Shown piece after piece: positions 22,792 to 35,671 of a stretch of 64,000 bases of DNA. The translations under genes and the position numbers were made by a program. Origin of the DNA: Osmia lignaria lignaria. Taxonomy: Eukaryota > Arthropoda > Insecta > Hymenoptera > Megachilidae. Each line of letters begins with the position of its first letter. Within the stretch, counting starts at the first letter, position 1. The stretch spans positions 1,208,001 to 1,272,000 of the forward strand of contig NW_027478165.1 of the NCBI RefSeq assembly GCF_051020975.1. Reading direction: 5' to 3'. A model generated the notes under the pieces. That model ran no database searches, was not told the origin of the DNA, and saw nothing but the letters and a program-made list of their open reading frames with translations.

Positions 22792-25700
22792 GATCAGATG
22801 CGTAGTTCTCGAGATATATCAAGATATTTAAAAGCTCCGAAGCTGCACCAACATAATAGAGGTACAGAAACACCGTGGCCCCTTTCTTTGAGATAACTCT
22901 GCACTAGTGCGAGCAGCAAATGCCACTTCCAGCTTAGCTGTGCAGAAGAAGAACAACAAGAAGAAGAAATATCTCGAAATATGTCCGTCAGGCCCCTTCC
23001 CTTGAGATAAATCTGCAAATATCTCGGAAACGAAGTGAGCTACGGCAAAATGTTAAGAGACCTTATTTGTAGAGAATTAAGTTTCCTACTTTTTATGTTC
23101 TATGATATTTTTTGATCAGATGCGTAGTTCTCGAGATATATGCAGATATTTAAAAGTTCCGAAGCGGCACCAACATAATAGAGATACAGAAACACCGTGG
23201 CCCCTTTCTTTGAGGTAACTCTGCACTATTGCGAGCTGCAAATGCCACTTCCAGCTTAGCTGTGCAGAAGAAGAACAACAAGAAGAAGAAATATCTCGAA
23301 ATATGTCCGTCAGGCCCCTTCCCTTGAGATAAATCTGCAAATATCTCGGAAACCAAGCGAGCTATGGCAAAATGTTAAGAGACCTTATTTGTAGAGAATT
23401 AAGTTTCCTACTTTTTATGTTCTACGATATTTTTTGATCAGATGCGTAGTTCTCGAGATATATCAAGATATTTAAAAGTTCCGAAGCCGCACCAACATAA
23501 TAGAGATACAGAAACACCGTGGCCCCTTTCTTTGAGATAACTCTGCACTATTGCGACCTGCAAATGCCACTTCCAGCTTAGCTGTGCAGAAGAAGAACAA
23601 CAAGAAGAAGAAATATCTCGAAATATGTCCGTCAGGCCCCTTCCCTTGAGATAAATCTGCAAATATCTCGGAAACGAAGCGAGCTATGGCAAAATGTTAA
23701 GAGACCTTTTTTGTAGAGAATTAAGTTTCCTACTTTTTATGTTCTATGATATTTTTCGATCAGAGGCGTAGTTCCCGAGATATATCAAGATATTTAAAAG
23801 TTCCGAAGCCGCACCAACATAATAGAGATACAGAAACACCGTGGCCCCTTTCTTTGAGATAACTCTGCACGATTGCGAGCTGGAAATGCCACTTCCAGTT
23901 TAGCTGTGCAGAAGAAGAACAACAAGAAGAAGAAATATCTCGAAATATGTCCATCAGGACCCTTCCCTTGAGATAAATCTGCAAATATCTCGGAAACGAA
24001 GCGAGCTATGGCAAAATGTTAAGAGACCTTTTTTGTAGAGAATTATGTTTCCTACAATTTATGTTCTATGATATTTTTTGATCAGAAGCGTAGTTTTCGA
24101 GATATATCGAGATATTTAAAAGTTCCGAAGCCGCACCAACATAATAGAGATACGGAAACACCGTGGCCCCTTTCTTTGAGATAACTCTGCACTAGTGCGA
24201 GCCGCAAATGCCACTTCCAGCTTAGCTGTGCAGAAGAAGAACAACAAGAAGAAGAAATATCTCGAAATATGTCCGTCAGGCCCCTTCCCTTGAGATAAAT
24301 CTGCAAATATCTCGGAAACGAAGCGAGCTATGGCAAAATGTTAAGAGACCTTTTTTGTAGAGAATTATGTTTCCTACAATTTATGTTCTATGATATTTTT
24401 TGATCAGAAGCGTAGTTTTCGAGATATATCGAGATATTTAAAAGTTCCGAAGCCGCACCAACATAATAGAGATACGGAAACACCGTGGCCCCTTTCTTTG
24501 AGATAACTCTGCACTAGTGCGAGCCGCAAATGCCACTTCCAGCTTAGCTGTGCAGAAGAAGAACAACAAGAAGAAGAAATATCTCGAAATATGTCCGTCA
24601 GGCCCCTTCCCTTGAGATAAATCTGCAAATATCTCGGAAACGAAGCGAGCTATGGCAAAATGTTAAGAGACGTTTTTTGTAGAGAATTATGTTTCCTACA
24701 ATTTATGTTCTATGATATTTTTTGATCAGAAGCGTAGTTTTCGAGATATATCGAGATATTTAAAAGTTCCGAAGCCGCACCAACATAATAGGGATACAGA
24801 AACACCGTGGCCCCTTTCTTTGAGATAACTCTGCACTAGTGCGAGCCGCAAATGCCACTTCCAGCTTAGCTGTGCAGAAGAAGAAGAACAAGAAGAAGAA
24901 ATATCTCGAAATATGTCCGTCAGGCCCCTTCCCTTGAGATAAATCTGCAGATATCTCGGAAACGAAGCGAGCTATGGCAAAATGTTAAGAGACCTTTTTT
25001 GTAGAGAATTATGTTTCCTACTTTTTATGTTCTATGATATTTTTTGATCCGACGCGTAGTTCTCGAGATATATCAAGATATTTAAAAGTTCCGAAGCCGC
25101 ACCAACATAATAGAGATACAGAAACACCGTGGCCCCTTTCTTTGAGATAACTCTGCACTATTGCGAGCTGCAAATGCCACTTCCAGCTTAGCTGTGCAGA
25201 AGAAGGACAACAAGAAGAAGAAATATCTCGAAATATGTCCGTCAGGCCCCTTCCCTTGAGATAAATCTGCAAATATCTCGGAAACGAAGAGAGCTATGGC
25301 AAAATGTTAAGCGACCTTTTTTGTAGAGAATTAAGTTTCCTACTTTTTATGTTCTATGATATTTTTTGATCAGATGCGTAGTTCTCGAGATATATCAAGA
25401 TATTTAAAAGTTCCGAAGCCGCACCAACATAATAGAGATACAGAAACACCGTGGCCCCTTTCTTTGAGACAACTCTGCACTATTGCGAGCTGGAAATGCC
25501 ACTTCCAGTTTAGCTGTGCACAAGAAGAACAACAAGCAGAAGAAATATCTCGAAATATGTCCGTTAGGCCCCTTCCCTTGAGATAAATCTGCAAATATCT
25601 CGGAAACGAAGCGAGCTATGGCAAAATGTTAAGAGATCTTTTTTGTAGAGAATTAAGTTTCCTACTTTTTATGTTCTATGATATTTTTTGATCAGATGCG

Positions 25701-26333
25701 TAGTTCTCGAGATATACCAAGATATTTAAAAGTTCCGAAGCCGCACCAACATAATAGAGATACGGAAACACCGTGGCCCCTTTCTTTGAGATAACTCTGC
25801 ACTAGTGCGAGCCGCAAATGCCACTTCCAGCTTAGCTGTGCAGAGGAAGAACAACAAGAAGAAGAAATATCTCGAAATATGTCCGTCAGGCCAGTTCCTT
25901 TGAGCTGAATCTGCAAATATCTCGGAAACGAAGCGAGCTATGGCAAAATGTTAAGAGACGTTTTTTGTAGAGAATTATGTTTCCTACAATTTATGTTCTA
26001 TGATATTTTTTGATCAGAAGCGTAGTTTTCGAGATATATCGAGATATTTAAAAGTTCCGAAGCCGCACCAACATAATAGGGATACAGAAACACCGTGGCC
26101 CCTTTCTTTGAGATAACTCTGCACTATTGCGAGCTGCAAATGCCACTTCCAGCTTAGCTGTGCAGAAGAAGAACAACAAGAAGAAGAAATATCTCGAAAT
26201 ATGTCCGTGAGGCCCCTTCCCTTGAGATAAATCTGCAAATATCTCGGAAACGAAGCGAGCTATGGCAAAATGTTAAGAGACCTTTTTTGTAGACAATTAT
26301 GTTTCCTACAATTTATGTTCTATGATATTTTTT
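22792..26333. repeat. Array segment: transition from GATCGG block to subfamily C region
   Basis: Eleven monomers of mixed type. The segment contains the adjacent twins at 24080 and 24402, which share GATACGGAAAC. The first subfamily C monomer of the window is at 25690, with the GGCCAGTTCC...GAGCTGAATC tract at about 25889-25912. The monomer at 24724 has AAATCTGCAGAT, which changes the TTG at the start of the common minus-strand frame to CTG. Confidence 0.8.
24080..24723. repeat. Adjacent near-identical monomer twins
   Basis: Two consecutive B-type monomers share the uncommon GATACGGAAAC and read the same along their length by eye, apart from the start of the following unit (GACGTTTTTT). This is the smallest exchange class in the array, a one-monomer duplication. 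Confidence 0.8.
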
Positions 26334-29300
26334 GATCAGAAGCGTAGTTTTCGAGATATATCGAGATATTTAAAAGTTCCGAAGCCGCACCAACATAATA
26401 GAGATACAGAAACACCGTGGCCCCTTTCTTTGGGATAACTCTGCACTATTGCGAGCTGCAAATGCCACTTCCAGCTTAGCTGTGCAGAAGAAGAACAACA
26501 AGAAGAAGAAATATCTCGAAATATGTCCGTCAGGCCACTTCCCTTGAGATAAATCTGCAAATATCTCGGAAACGAAGCGAGCTATGGCAAAATGTTAAGA
26601 GACCTTTTTTGTAGAGAATTAAGTTTCCTACTTTTTATGTTCGATGATATTTTTTGATCAGATGCGTAGTTCTCGAGATATATCAAGATATTTAAAAGTT
26701 CCGAAGCTGCACCAACATAATAGAGGTACAGAAACACCGTGGCCTCTTTCTTTGAGATAACTCTGCACTATGGCGAGCTGCAAATGCCACTTCCAGCTTA
26801 GCTGTGCAGAAGAAGAACAACAAGAAGAAGAAACATCTCGAAATATGTCCGTCAGGCCCCTTCCCTTGAGATAAATCTGCAAATATCTCGGAAACGAAGC
26901 GAGCTATGGCAAAATCTTTAGAGACCTTTCTTGTAGAGAATTAAGTTTCCTACTTTTTATGTAGTATGATATTTTTTGATCAGATGCGTAGTTCTCGAGA
27001 TATCTCAAGATATTTAAAAGTTCCGAAGCCGCACCAACATAATAGAGATACAGAAACACCGTGGCCCCTTTCTTTGAGATAACTCTGCACTATTGCGCGC
27101 TGCAAATGCCACTTCCAGCTTAGCTGTGCAGAAAAAGAACAACAAGAAGAAGAAATATCTCGAAATATGTCCGTCAGGCCCCTTCCCTTGAGATAAATCT
27201 GCAAATATCTCGGAAACGAAGCGAGCTATGGCAAAATGTTAAGAGACCTTTTTTGTAGAGAATTAAGTTTCCTACTTTTTATGTTCTATGATATTTTTCG
27301 ATCAGAGGCGTAGTTCTCGAGATATATCAAGATATTTAAAAGTTCCGAAGCCGCACCAACATAATAGAGATACAGAAACACCGTGGCCCCTTTCTTTGAG
27401 ATATCTCTGCACTATTGCGAGCTGCAAATGCCACTTCCAGCTTAGCTGTGCAGAAGAAGAACAACAAGAAGAAGAAATATCTCGAAATATGTCCGTCAGG
27501 CCAGTTCCTTTGAGCTGAATCTGCAAATATCTCGGAAACGAAGCGAGCTATGGCAAAATGTTAACAGACGTTTTTTGTAGAGAATTATGTTTCCTACAAT
27601 TTATGTTCTATGATATTTTTTGATCAGAAGCGTAGTTTTCGAGATATATCGAGATATTTGAAAGTTCCGAAGCCGCACCAACATAACAGAGATACAGAAA
27701 CACCGTGGCCCCTTTCTTTGAGATAACTCTGCACTATTGCGAGCTGCAAATGCCACTTCCAGCTTAGCTGTGCAGAAGAAGAACAACAAGAAGAAGAAAT
27801 ATCTCGAAATATGTCCGTCAGGCCAGTTCCTTTGAGCTGAATCTGCAAATATCTCGGAAACGAAGCGAGCTATGGCAAAATGTTAACAGACGTTTTTTGT
27901 AGAGAATTATGTTTCCTACAATTTATGTTCTATGATATTTTTTGATCAGAAGCGTAGTTTTCGAGATATATCGAGATATTTAAAAGTTCCGAAGCCGCAC
28001 CAACATAACAGAGATACAGAAACACCGTGGCCCCTTTCTTTGAGATAACTCTGCACTATTGCGAGCTGCAAATGCCACTTCCAGCTTAGCTGTGCAGAAG
28101 AAGAACAACAAGAAGAAGAAATATCTCGAAATATGCCCGTCAGGCCCCTTCCCTTGAAATATATCTGCAAATATCTCGGAAACGAAGCGAGCTATGGCAA
28201 AATGTTAAGAGACCGTTTTTGTAGAGAATTAAGTTTCCTACTTTTTATGTTCTATGATATTTTTTGATCAGACGCGTAGTTCTCGAGATATATCAAGATA
28301 TTTAAAAGTTCCGAAGCCGCACCAACATAATAGAGATACAGAAACACCGTGGCCCCTTTCTTTGAGATATCTCTGCACTATTGCGAGCTGCAAATGCCAC
28401 TTCCAGCTTAGCTGTGCAGAAGAAGAACAACAAGAAGAAGAAATATCTCGAAATATGTCCGTCAGGCCACTTCCCTTGAGATAAATCTGCAAATATCTCG
28501 GAAACGAAGCGAGCTATGGCAAAATGTTAAGAGACCTTTTTTGTAGAGAATTAAGTTTCCTACTTTTCATGTTCGATGATATTTTTTGATCAGATGCGTA
28601 GTTCTCGAGATATATCAAGATATTTAAAAGTTCCGAAGCTGCACCAACATAATAGAGGTACAGAAACACCGTGGCCTCTTTCTTTGAGATAACTCTGCAC
28701 TATTGCGAGCTGCAAATGCCACTTCGAGCTTAGCTGTGCAGAAGAAGAACAACAAGAAGAAGAAATATCTCGAAATATGTCCGTCAGACCCCTTCCCTTG
28801 AGATGAATCTGCAAATATCTCGGAAACGAAGCGAGCTATGGCAAAATGTTAAGAGACCTTTTTTGTAGAGAATAATGTTTCCTACAATTTACGTTCTATG
28901 ATATTTTTTGATCAGAAGCGTAGTTTTCGAGATATATCGCGATATTTAAAAGTTCCGAAGACGCACCAACATAATAGAGATACAGAAACACCGTGGCCCC
29001 TTTCTTTGTGATAACTGTGCACTAGTGCGAGCCGCAAATGCCACTTCCAGCTTAGCTGTGCAGAAGAAGAACAACAAGAAGAAGAAATATCTCGAAATAT
29101 GTCCGTCAGGCCCCTTCCCTTGAGATAAATATGCAAATATCTCGGAAACGAAGCGAGCTGTGGCAAAATGTTAAGAGACCGTTGTTGTAGAGAATTAAGT
29201 TTCCTACTTTTTATGTTCTATGATATTTTTTGATCAGACGCGTAGTTCTCGAGATATATCAAGATATTTAAAAGTTCCGAAGCCGCACCAACATAATAGA

Positions 29301-29553
29301 GATACAGAAACACCGTGGCCCCTTTCTTTGAGATAACTCTGCACTATTGCGAGCTGCAAATGCCACTTCCAGCTTAGCTGTGCAGAAGAAGAACAACAAG
29401 AAGAAGAAATATCTCGAAATATGTCCGTGAGGCCCCTTCCCTTGAGATAAATCTGCAAATATCTCGGAAACGAAGCGAGCTATGGCAAAATGTTAAGAGA
29501 CCTTTTTTGTAGACAATTATGTTTCCTACAATTTATGTTCTATGATATTTTTT
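26334..29553. repeat. Ten-monomer higher-order repeat, unit 1 (b-c-d-e-f-g-h-i-j-k)
   Basis: Ten distinguishable monomers at 26334, 26656, 26978, 27300, 27622, 27944, 28266, 28588, 28910 and 29232, labelled b to k. Diagnostics: b AGACAATTAT upstream and GGCCACTTCC; c CTATGGCGAGC and AAACATCTCG; d GATATCTCAAG; e CGATCAGAGGCG with GAGATATCTCTGC; f and g GTTAACAGACG and CATAACAGAG; h GACCGTTTTTG upstream; i CACTTCGAGC; j GAAGACGCACC with TTGTGATAAC; k GACCGTTGTTG upstream. Homology to unit 2 begins slightly upstream, within the monomer at 26012, which shares CCGTGAGGCC with k. Confidence 0.9.
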
Positions 29554-32451
29554 GATCAGAAGCGTAGTTTTCGAGATATATCGAGATATTTAAAAGTTCC
29601 GAAGCCGCACCAACATAATAGAGATACAGAAACACCGTGGCCCCTTTCTTTGGGATAACTCTGCACTATTGCGAGCTGCAAATGCCACTTCCAGCTTAGC
29701 TGTGCAGAAGAAGAACAACAAGAAGAAGAAATATCTCGAAATATGTCCGTCAGGCCACTTCCCTTGAGATAAATCTGCAAATATCTCGGAAACGAAGCGA
29801 GCTATGGCAAAATGTTAAGAGACCTTTTTTGTAGAGAATTAAGTTTCCTACTTTTTATGTTCGATGATATTTTTTGATCAGATGCGTAGTTCTCGAGATA
29901 TATCAAGATATTTAAAAGTTCCGAAGCTGCACCAACATAATAGAGGTACAGAAACACCGTGGCCTCTTTCTTTGAGATAACTCTGCACTATGGCGAGCTG
30001 CAAATGCCACTTCCAGCTTAGCTGTGCAGAAGAAGAACAACAAGAAGAAGAAACATCTCGAAATATGTCCGTCAGGCCCCTTCCCTTGAGATAAATCTGC
30101 AAATATCTCGGAAACGAAGCGAGCTATGGCAAAATCTTTAGAGACCTTTCTTGTAGAGAATTAAGTTTCCTACTTTTTATGTAGTATGATATTTTTTGAT
30201 CAGATGCGTAGTTCTCGAGATATCTCAAGATATTTAAAAGTTCCGAAGCCGCACCAACATAATAGAGATACAGAAACACCGTGGCCCCTTTCTTTGAGAT
30301 AACTCTGCACTATTGCGCGCTGCAAATGCCACTTCCAGCTTAGCTGTGCAGAAAAAGAACAACAAGAAGAAGAAATATCTCGAAATATGTCCGTCAGGCC
30401 CCTTCCCTTGAGATAAATCTGCAAATATCTCGGAAACGAAGCGAGCTATGGCAAAATGTTAAGAGACCTTTTTTGTAGAGAATTAAGTTTCCTACTTTTT
30501 ATGTTCTATGATATTTTTCGATCAGAGGCGTAGTTCTCGAGATATATCAAGATATTTAAAAGTTCCGAAGCCGCACCAACATAATAGAGATACAGAAACA
30601 CCGTGGCCCCTTTCTTTGAGATATCTCTGCACTATTGCGAGCTGCAAATGCCACTTCCAGCTTAGCTGTGCAGAAGAAGAACAACAAGAAGAAGAAATAT
30701 CTCGAAATATGTCCGTCAGGCCAGTTCCTTTGAGCTGAATCTGCAAATATCTCGGAAACGAAGCGAGCTATGGCAAAATGTTAACAGACGTTTTTTGTAG
30801 AGAATTATGTTTCCTACAATTTATGTTCTATGATATTTTTTGATCAGAAGCGTAGTTTTCGAGATATATCGAGATATTTGAAAGTTCCGAAGCCGCACCA
30901 ACATAACAGAGATACAGAAACACCGTGGCCCCTTTCTTTGAGATAACTCTGCACTATTGCGAGCTGCAAATGCCACTTCCAGCTTAGCTGTGCAGAAGAA
31001 GAACAACAAGAAGAAGAAATATCTCGAAATATGTCCGTCAGGCCAGTTCCTTTGAGCTGAATCTGCAAATATCTCGGAAACGAAGCGAGCTATGGCAAAA
31101 TGTTAACAGACGTTTTTTGTAGAGAATTATGTTTCCTACAATTTATGTTCTATGATATTTTTTGATCAGAAGCGTAGTTTTCGAGATATATCGAGATATT
31201 TAAAAGTTCCGAAGCCGCACCAACATAACAGAGATACAGAAACACCGTGGCCCCTTTCTTTGAGATAACTCTGCACTATTGCGAGCTGCAAATGCCACTT
31301 CCAGCTTAGCTGTGCAGAAGAAGAACAACAAGAAGAAGAAATATCTCGAAATATGCCCGTCAGGCCCCTTCCCTTGAAATATATCTGCAAATATCTCGGA
31401 AACGAAGCGAGCTATGGCAAAATGTTAAGAGACCTTTTTTGTAGAGAATTAAGTTTCCTACTTTTCATGTTCGATGATATTTTTTGATCAGATGCGTAGT
31501 TCTCGAGATATATCAAGATATTTAAAAGTTCCGAAGCTGCACCAACATAATAGAGGTACAGAAACACCGTGGCCTCTTTCTTTGAGATAACTCTGCACTA
31601 TTGCGAGCTGCAAATGCCACTTCGAGCTTAGCTGTGCAGAAGAAGAACAACAAGAAGAAGAAATATCTCGAAATATGTCCGTCAGACCCCTTCCCTTGAG
31701 ATGAATCTGCAAATATCTCGGAAACGAAGCGAGCTATGGCAAAATGTTAAGAGACCTTTTTTGTAGAGAATAATGTTTCCTACAATTTACGTTCTATGAT
31801 ATTTTTTGATCAGAAGCGTAGTTTTCGAGATATATCGCGATATTTAAAAGTTCCGAAGACGCACCAACATAATAGAGATACAGAAACACCGTGGCCCCTT
31901 TCTTTGTGATAACTGTGCACTAGTGCGAGCCGCAAATGCCACTTCCAGCTTAGCTGTGCAGAAGAAGAACAACAAGAAGAAGAAATATCTCGAAATATGT
32001 CCGTCAGGCCCCTTCCCTTGAGATAAATATGCAAATATCTCGGAAACGAAGCGAGCTGTGGCAAAATGTTAAGAGACCGTTGTTGTAGAGAATTAAGTTT
32101 CCTACTTTTTATGTTCTATGATATTTTTTGATCAGACGCGTAGTTCTCGAGATATATCAAGATATTTAAAAGTTCCGAAGCCGCACCAACATAATAGAGA
32201 TACAGAAACACCGTGGCCCCTTTCTTTGAGATAACTCTGCACTATTGCGAGCTGCAAATGCCACTTCCAGCTTAGCTGTGCAGAAGAAGAACAACAAGAA
32301 GAAGAAATATCTCGAAATATGTCCGTCAGGCCCCTTCCCTTGAGATAAATCTGCAAATATCTCGGAAACGAAGCGAGCTATGGCAAAATGTTAAGAGACC
32401 TTTTTTGTAGAGAATTAAGTTTCCTACTTTTTATGTTCTATGATATTTTTC
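29554..32451. repeat. Higher-order repeat unit 2, nine monomers (h deleted)
   Basis: Monomer order b-c-d-e-f-g-i-j-k. Monomers b to g lie 3220 bp from unit 1 and i to k lie 2898 bp from unit 1, so exactly one monomer (h, 28266-28587 in unit 1) is missing. The g-to-i junction near 31440-31490 carries the TTTTCATGTTCGATG that precedes i in unit 1, placing the recombination inside homologous sequence and keeping the 322 bp phase. Confidence 0.9.
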
Positions 32452-34705
32452 GATCAGAGGCGTAGTTCTCGAGATATATCAAGATATTTAAAAGTTCCGA
32501 AGCCGCACCAACATAATAGAGATACAGAAACACCGTGGCCCCTTTCTTTGAGATATCTCTGCACTATTGCGAGCTGCAAATGCCACTTCCAGCTTAGCTG
32601 TGCAGAAGAAGAACAACAAGAAGAAGAAATATCTCGAAATATGTCCGTCAGGCCAGTTCCTTTGAGCTGAATCTGCAAATATCTCGGAAACGAAGCGAGC
32701 TATGGCAAAATGTTAACAGACGTTTTTTGTAGAGAATTATGTTTCCTACAATTTATGTTCTATGATATTTTTTGATCAGAAGCGTAGTTTTCGAGATATA
32801 TCGAGATATTTGAAAGTTCCGAAGCCGCACCAACATAACAGAGATACAGAAACACCGTGGCCCCTTTCTTTGAGATAACTCTGCACTATTGCGAGCTGCA
32901 AATGCCACTTCCAGCTTAGCTGTGCAGAAGAAGAACAACAAGAAGAAGAAATATCTCGAAATATGTCCGTCAGGCCAGTTCCTTTGAGCTGAATCTGCAA
33001 ATATCTCGGAAACGAAGCGAGCTATGGCAAAATGTTAACAGACGTTTTTTGTAGAGAATTATGTTTCCTACAATTTATGTTCTATGATATTTTTTGATCA
33101 GAAGCGTAGTTTTCGAGATATATCGAGATATTTAAAAGTTCCGAAGCCGCACCAACATAACAGAGATACAGAAACACCGTGGCCCCTTTCTTTGAGATAA
33201 CTCTGCACTATTGCGAGCTGCAAATGCCACTTCCAGCTTAGCTGTGCAGAAGAAGAACAACAAGAAGAAGAAATATCTCGAAATATGCCCGTCAGGCCCC
33301 TTCCCTTGAAATATATCTGCAAATATCTCGGAAACGAAGCGAGCTATGGCAAAATGTTAAGAGACCGTTTTTGTAGAGAATTAAGTTTCCTACTTTTTAT
33401 GTTCTATGATATTTTTTGATCAGACGCGTAGTTCTCGAGATATATCAAGATATTTAAAAGTTCCGAAGCCGCACCAACATAATAGAGATACAGAAACACC
33501 GTGGCCCCTTTCTTTGAGATATCTCTGCACTATTGCGAGCTGCAAATGCCACTTCCAGCTTAGCTGTGCAGAAGAAGAACAACAAGAAGAAGAAATATCT
33601 CGAAATATGTCCGTCAGGCCACTTCCCTTGAGATAAATCTGCAAATATCTCGGAAACGAAGCGAGCTATGGCAAAATGTTAAGAGACCTTTTTTGTAGAG
33701 AATTAAGTTTCCTACTTTTCATGTTCGATGATATTTTTTGATCAGATGCGTAGTTCTCGAGATATATCAAGATATTTAAAAGTTCCGAAGCTGCACCAAC
33801 ATAATAGAGGTACAGAAACACCGTGGCCTCTTTCTTTGAGATAACTCTGCACTATTGCGAGCTGCAAATGCCACTTCGAGCTTAGCTGTGCAGAAGAAGA
33901 ACAACAAGAAGAAGAAATATCTCGAAATATGTCCGTCAGACCCCTTCCCTTGAGATGAATCTGCAAATATCTCGGAAACGAAGCGAGCTATGGCAAAATG
34001 TTAAGAGACCTTTTTTGTAGAGAATAATGTTTCCTACAATTTACGTTCTATGATATTTTTTGATCAGAAGCGTAGTTTTCGAGATATATCGCGATATTTA
34101 AAAGTTCCGAAGACGCACCAACATAATAGAGATACAGAAACACCGTGGCCCCTTTCTTTGTGATAACTGTGCACTAGTGCGAGCCGCAAATGCCACTTCC
34201 AGCTTAGCTGTGCAGAAGAAGAACAACAAGAAGAAGAAATATCTCGAAATATGTCCGTCAGGCCCCTTCCCTTGAGATAAATATGCAAATATCTCGGAAA
34301 CGAAGCGAGCTGTGGCAAAATGTTAAGAGACCGTTGTTGTAGAGAATTAAGTTTCCTACTTTTTATGTTCTATGATATTTTTTGATCAGACGCGTAGTTC
34401 TCGAGATATATCAAGATATTTAAAAGTTCCGAAGCCGCACCAACATAATAGAGATACAGAAACACCGTGGCCCCTTTCTTTGAGATAACTCTGCACTATT
34501 GCGAGCTGCAAATGCCACTTCCAGCTTAGCTGTGCAGAAGAAGAACAACAAGAAGAAGAAATATCTCGAAATATGTCCGTCAGGCCCCTTCCCTTGAGAT
34601 AAATCTGCAAATATCTCGGAAACGAAGAGAGCTATGGCAAAATGTTAAGAGACCTTTTTTGTAGAGAATTATGTTTCCTACAATTTATGTTCTATGATAT
34701 TTTTT
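32452..34705. repeat. Higher-order repeat unit 3, seven monomers (b-d deleted)
   Basis: Monomer order e-f-g-h-i-j-k, each 5152 bp (16 monomers) from unit 1. Monomers b, c and d are absent. The monomer before it (32130) is a k/d hybrid: it has the k head (GATCAGACGCG) but CCGTCAGG as in d rather than CCGTGAGG, which locates the crossover inside that monomer. Monomer h is present here, so its loss in unit 2 is specific to unit 2. Confidence 0.9.
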
Positions 34706-35671
34706 GATCAGAAGCGTAGTTTTCGAGATATATCGAGATATTTAAAAGTTCCGAAGCCGCACCAACATAATAGAGATACAGAAACACCGTGGCCCCTTTC
34801 TGTGAGATAACTCTGCAATATTGCGAGCTGCAAATGCCACTTCCAGCTTAGCTGTGCAGAGGAAGAACAACAAGAAGAAGAAATATCTCGAAATATGTCC
34901 GTCAGGCCAGTTCCTTTGAGCTGAATCTGCAAATATCTCGGAAACGAAGCGAGCTATGGCAAAATGGTAAGAGACCTTTTTTGTAGAGAATTATGTTTCC
35001 TACGTTTTATGTTCGATGATATTTTTTGATCAGATGCGTAGTTCTCGAGATATATCCAGATATTTAAAAGTTCCGAAGCTGCACCAACATAATAGAGGTA
35101 CAGAAACACCGTGGCCTCTTTCTGTGAGATAACACTGCACTATTGCGAGCTGCAAATGCCACTTCGAGCTTAGCTGTGCAGAAGAAGAACAACAAGAAGA
35201 AGAAATATCTCGAAATATGTCCGTCAGACCCCTTCCCTTGAGATGAATCTGCAAATATCTCGGAAACGAAGCGAGCTATGGCAAAATGTTAAGAGACCTT
35301 TTTTGTAGAGAATTAAGTTTCCTACTTTTTATGTTCTATGATATTTTTTGATCAGAAGCGTAGTTTTCGAGATATATCGAGATATTTGAAAGTTCCGAAG
35401 CCGCACCAACATAATAGAGATACAGAAACACCGTGGCCCCTTTCTTTGAGATAACTCTGCACTAGTGCGAGCCGCAAATGCCACTTCCAGCTTAGCTGTG
35501 CAGAAGAAGAACAACAAGAAGAAGAAATATCTCGAAATATGTCCGTCAGGCCCCTTCCCTTGAGATAAATCTGCAAATATCTCGGAAACGAAGCGAGCTA
35601 TGGCAAAATGTTAAGAGACCTTTTTTGTAGAGAATTAAGTTTCCTACTTTTTATGTTCTATGATATTTTTT

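Noticed and set aside
23150..23356. 68-codon minus-strand frame in a second reading frame
   Set aside because: It overlaps the common frame in one monomer and results from a few private substitutions (ATATGCAGATA, GAAGCGGCACC, GAGGTAACTC). No support for function.
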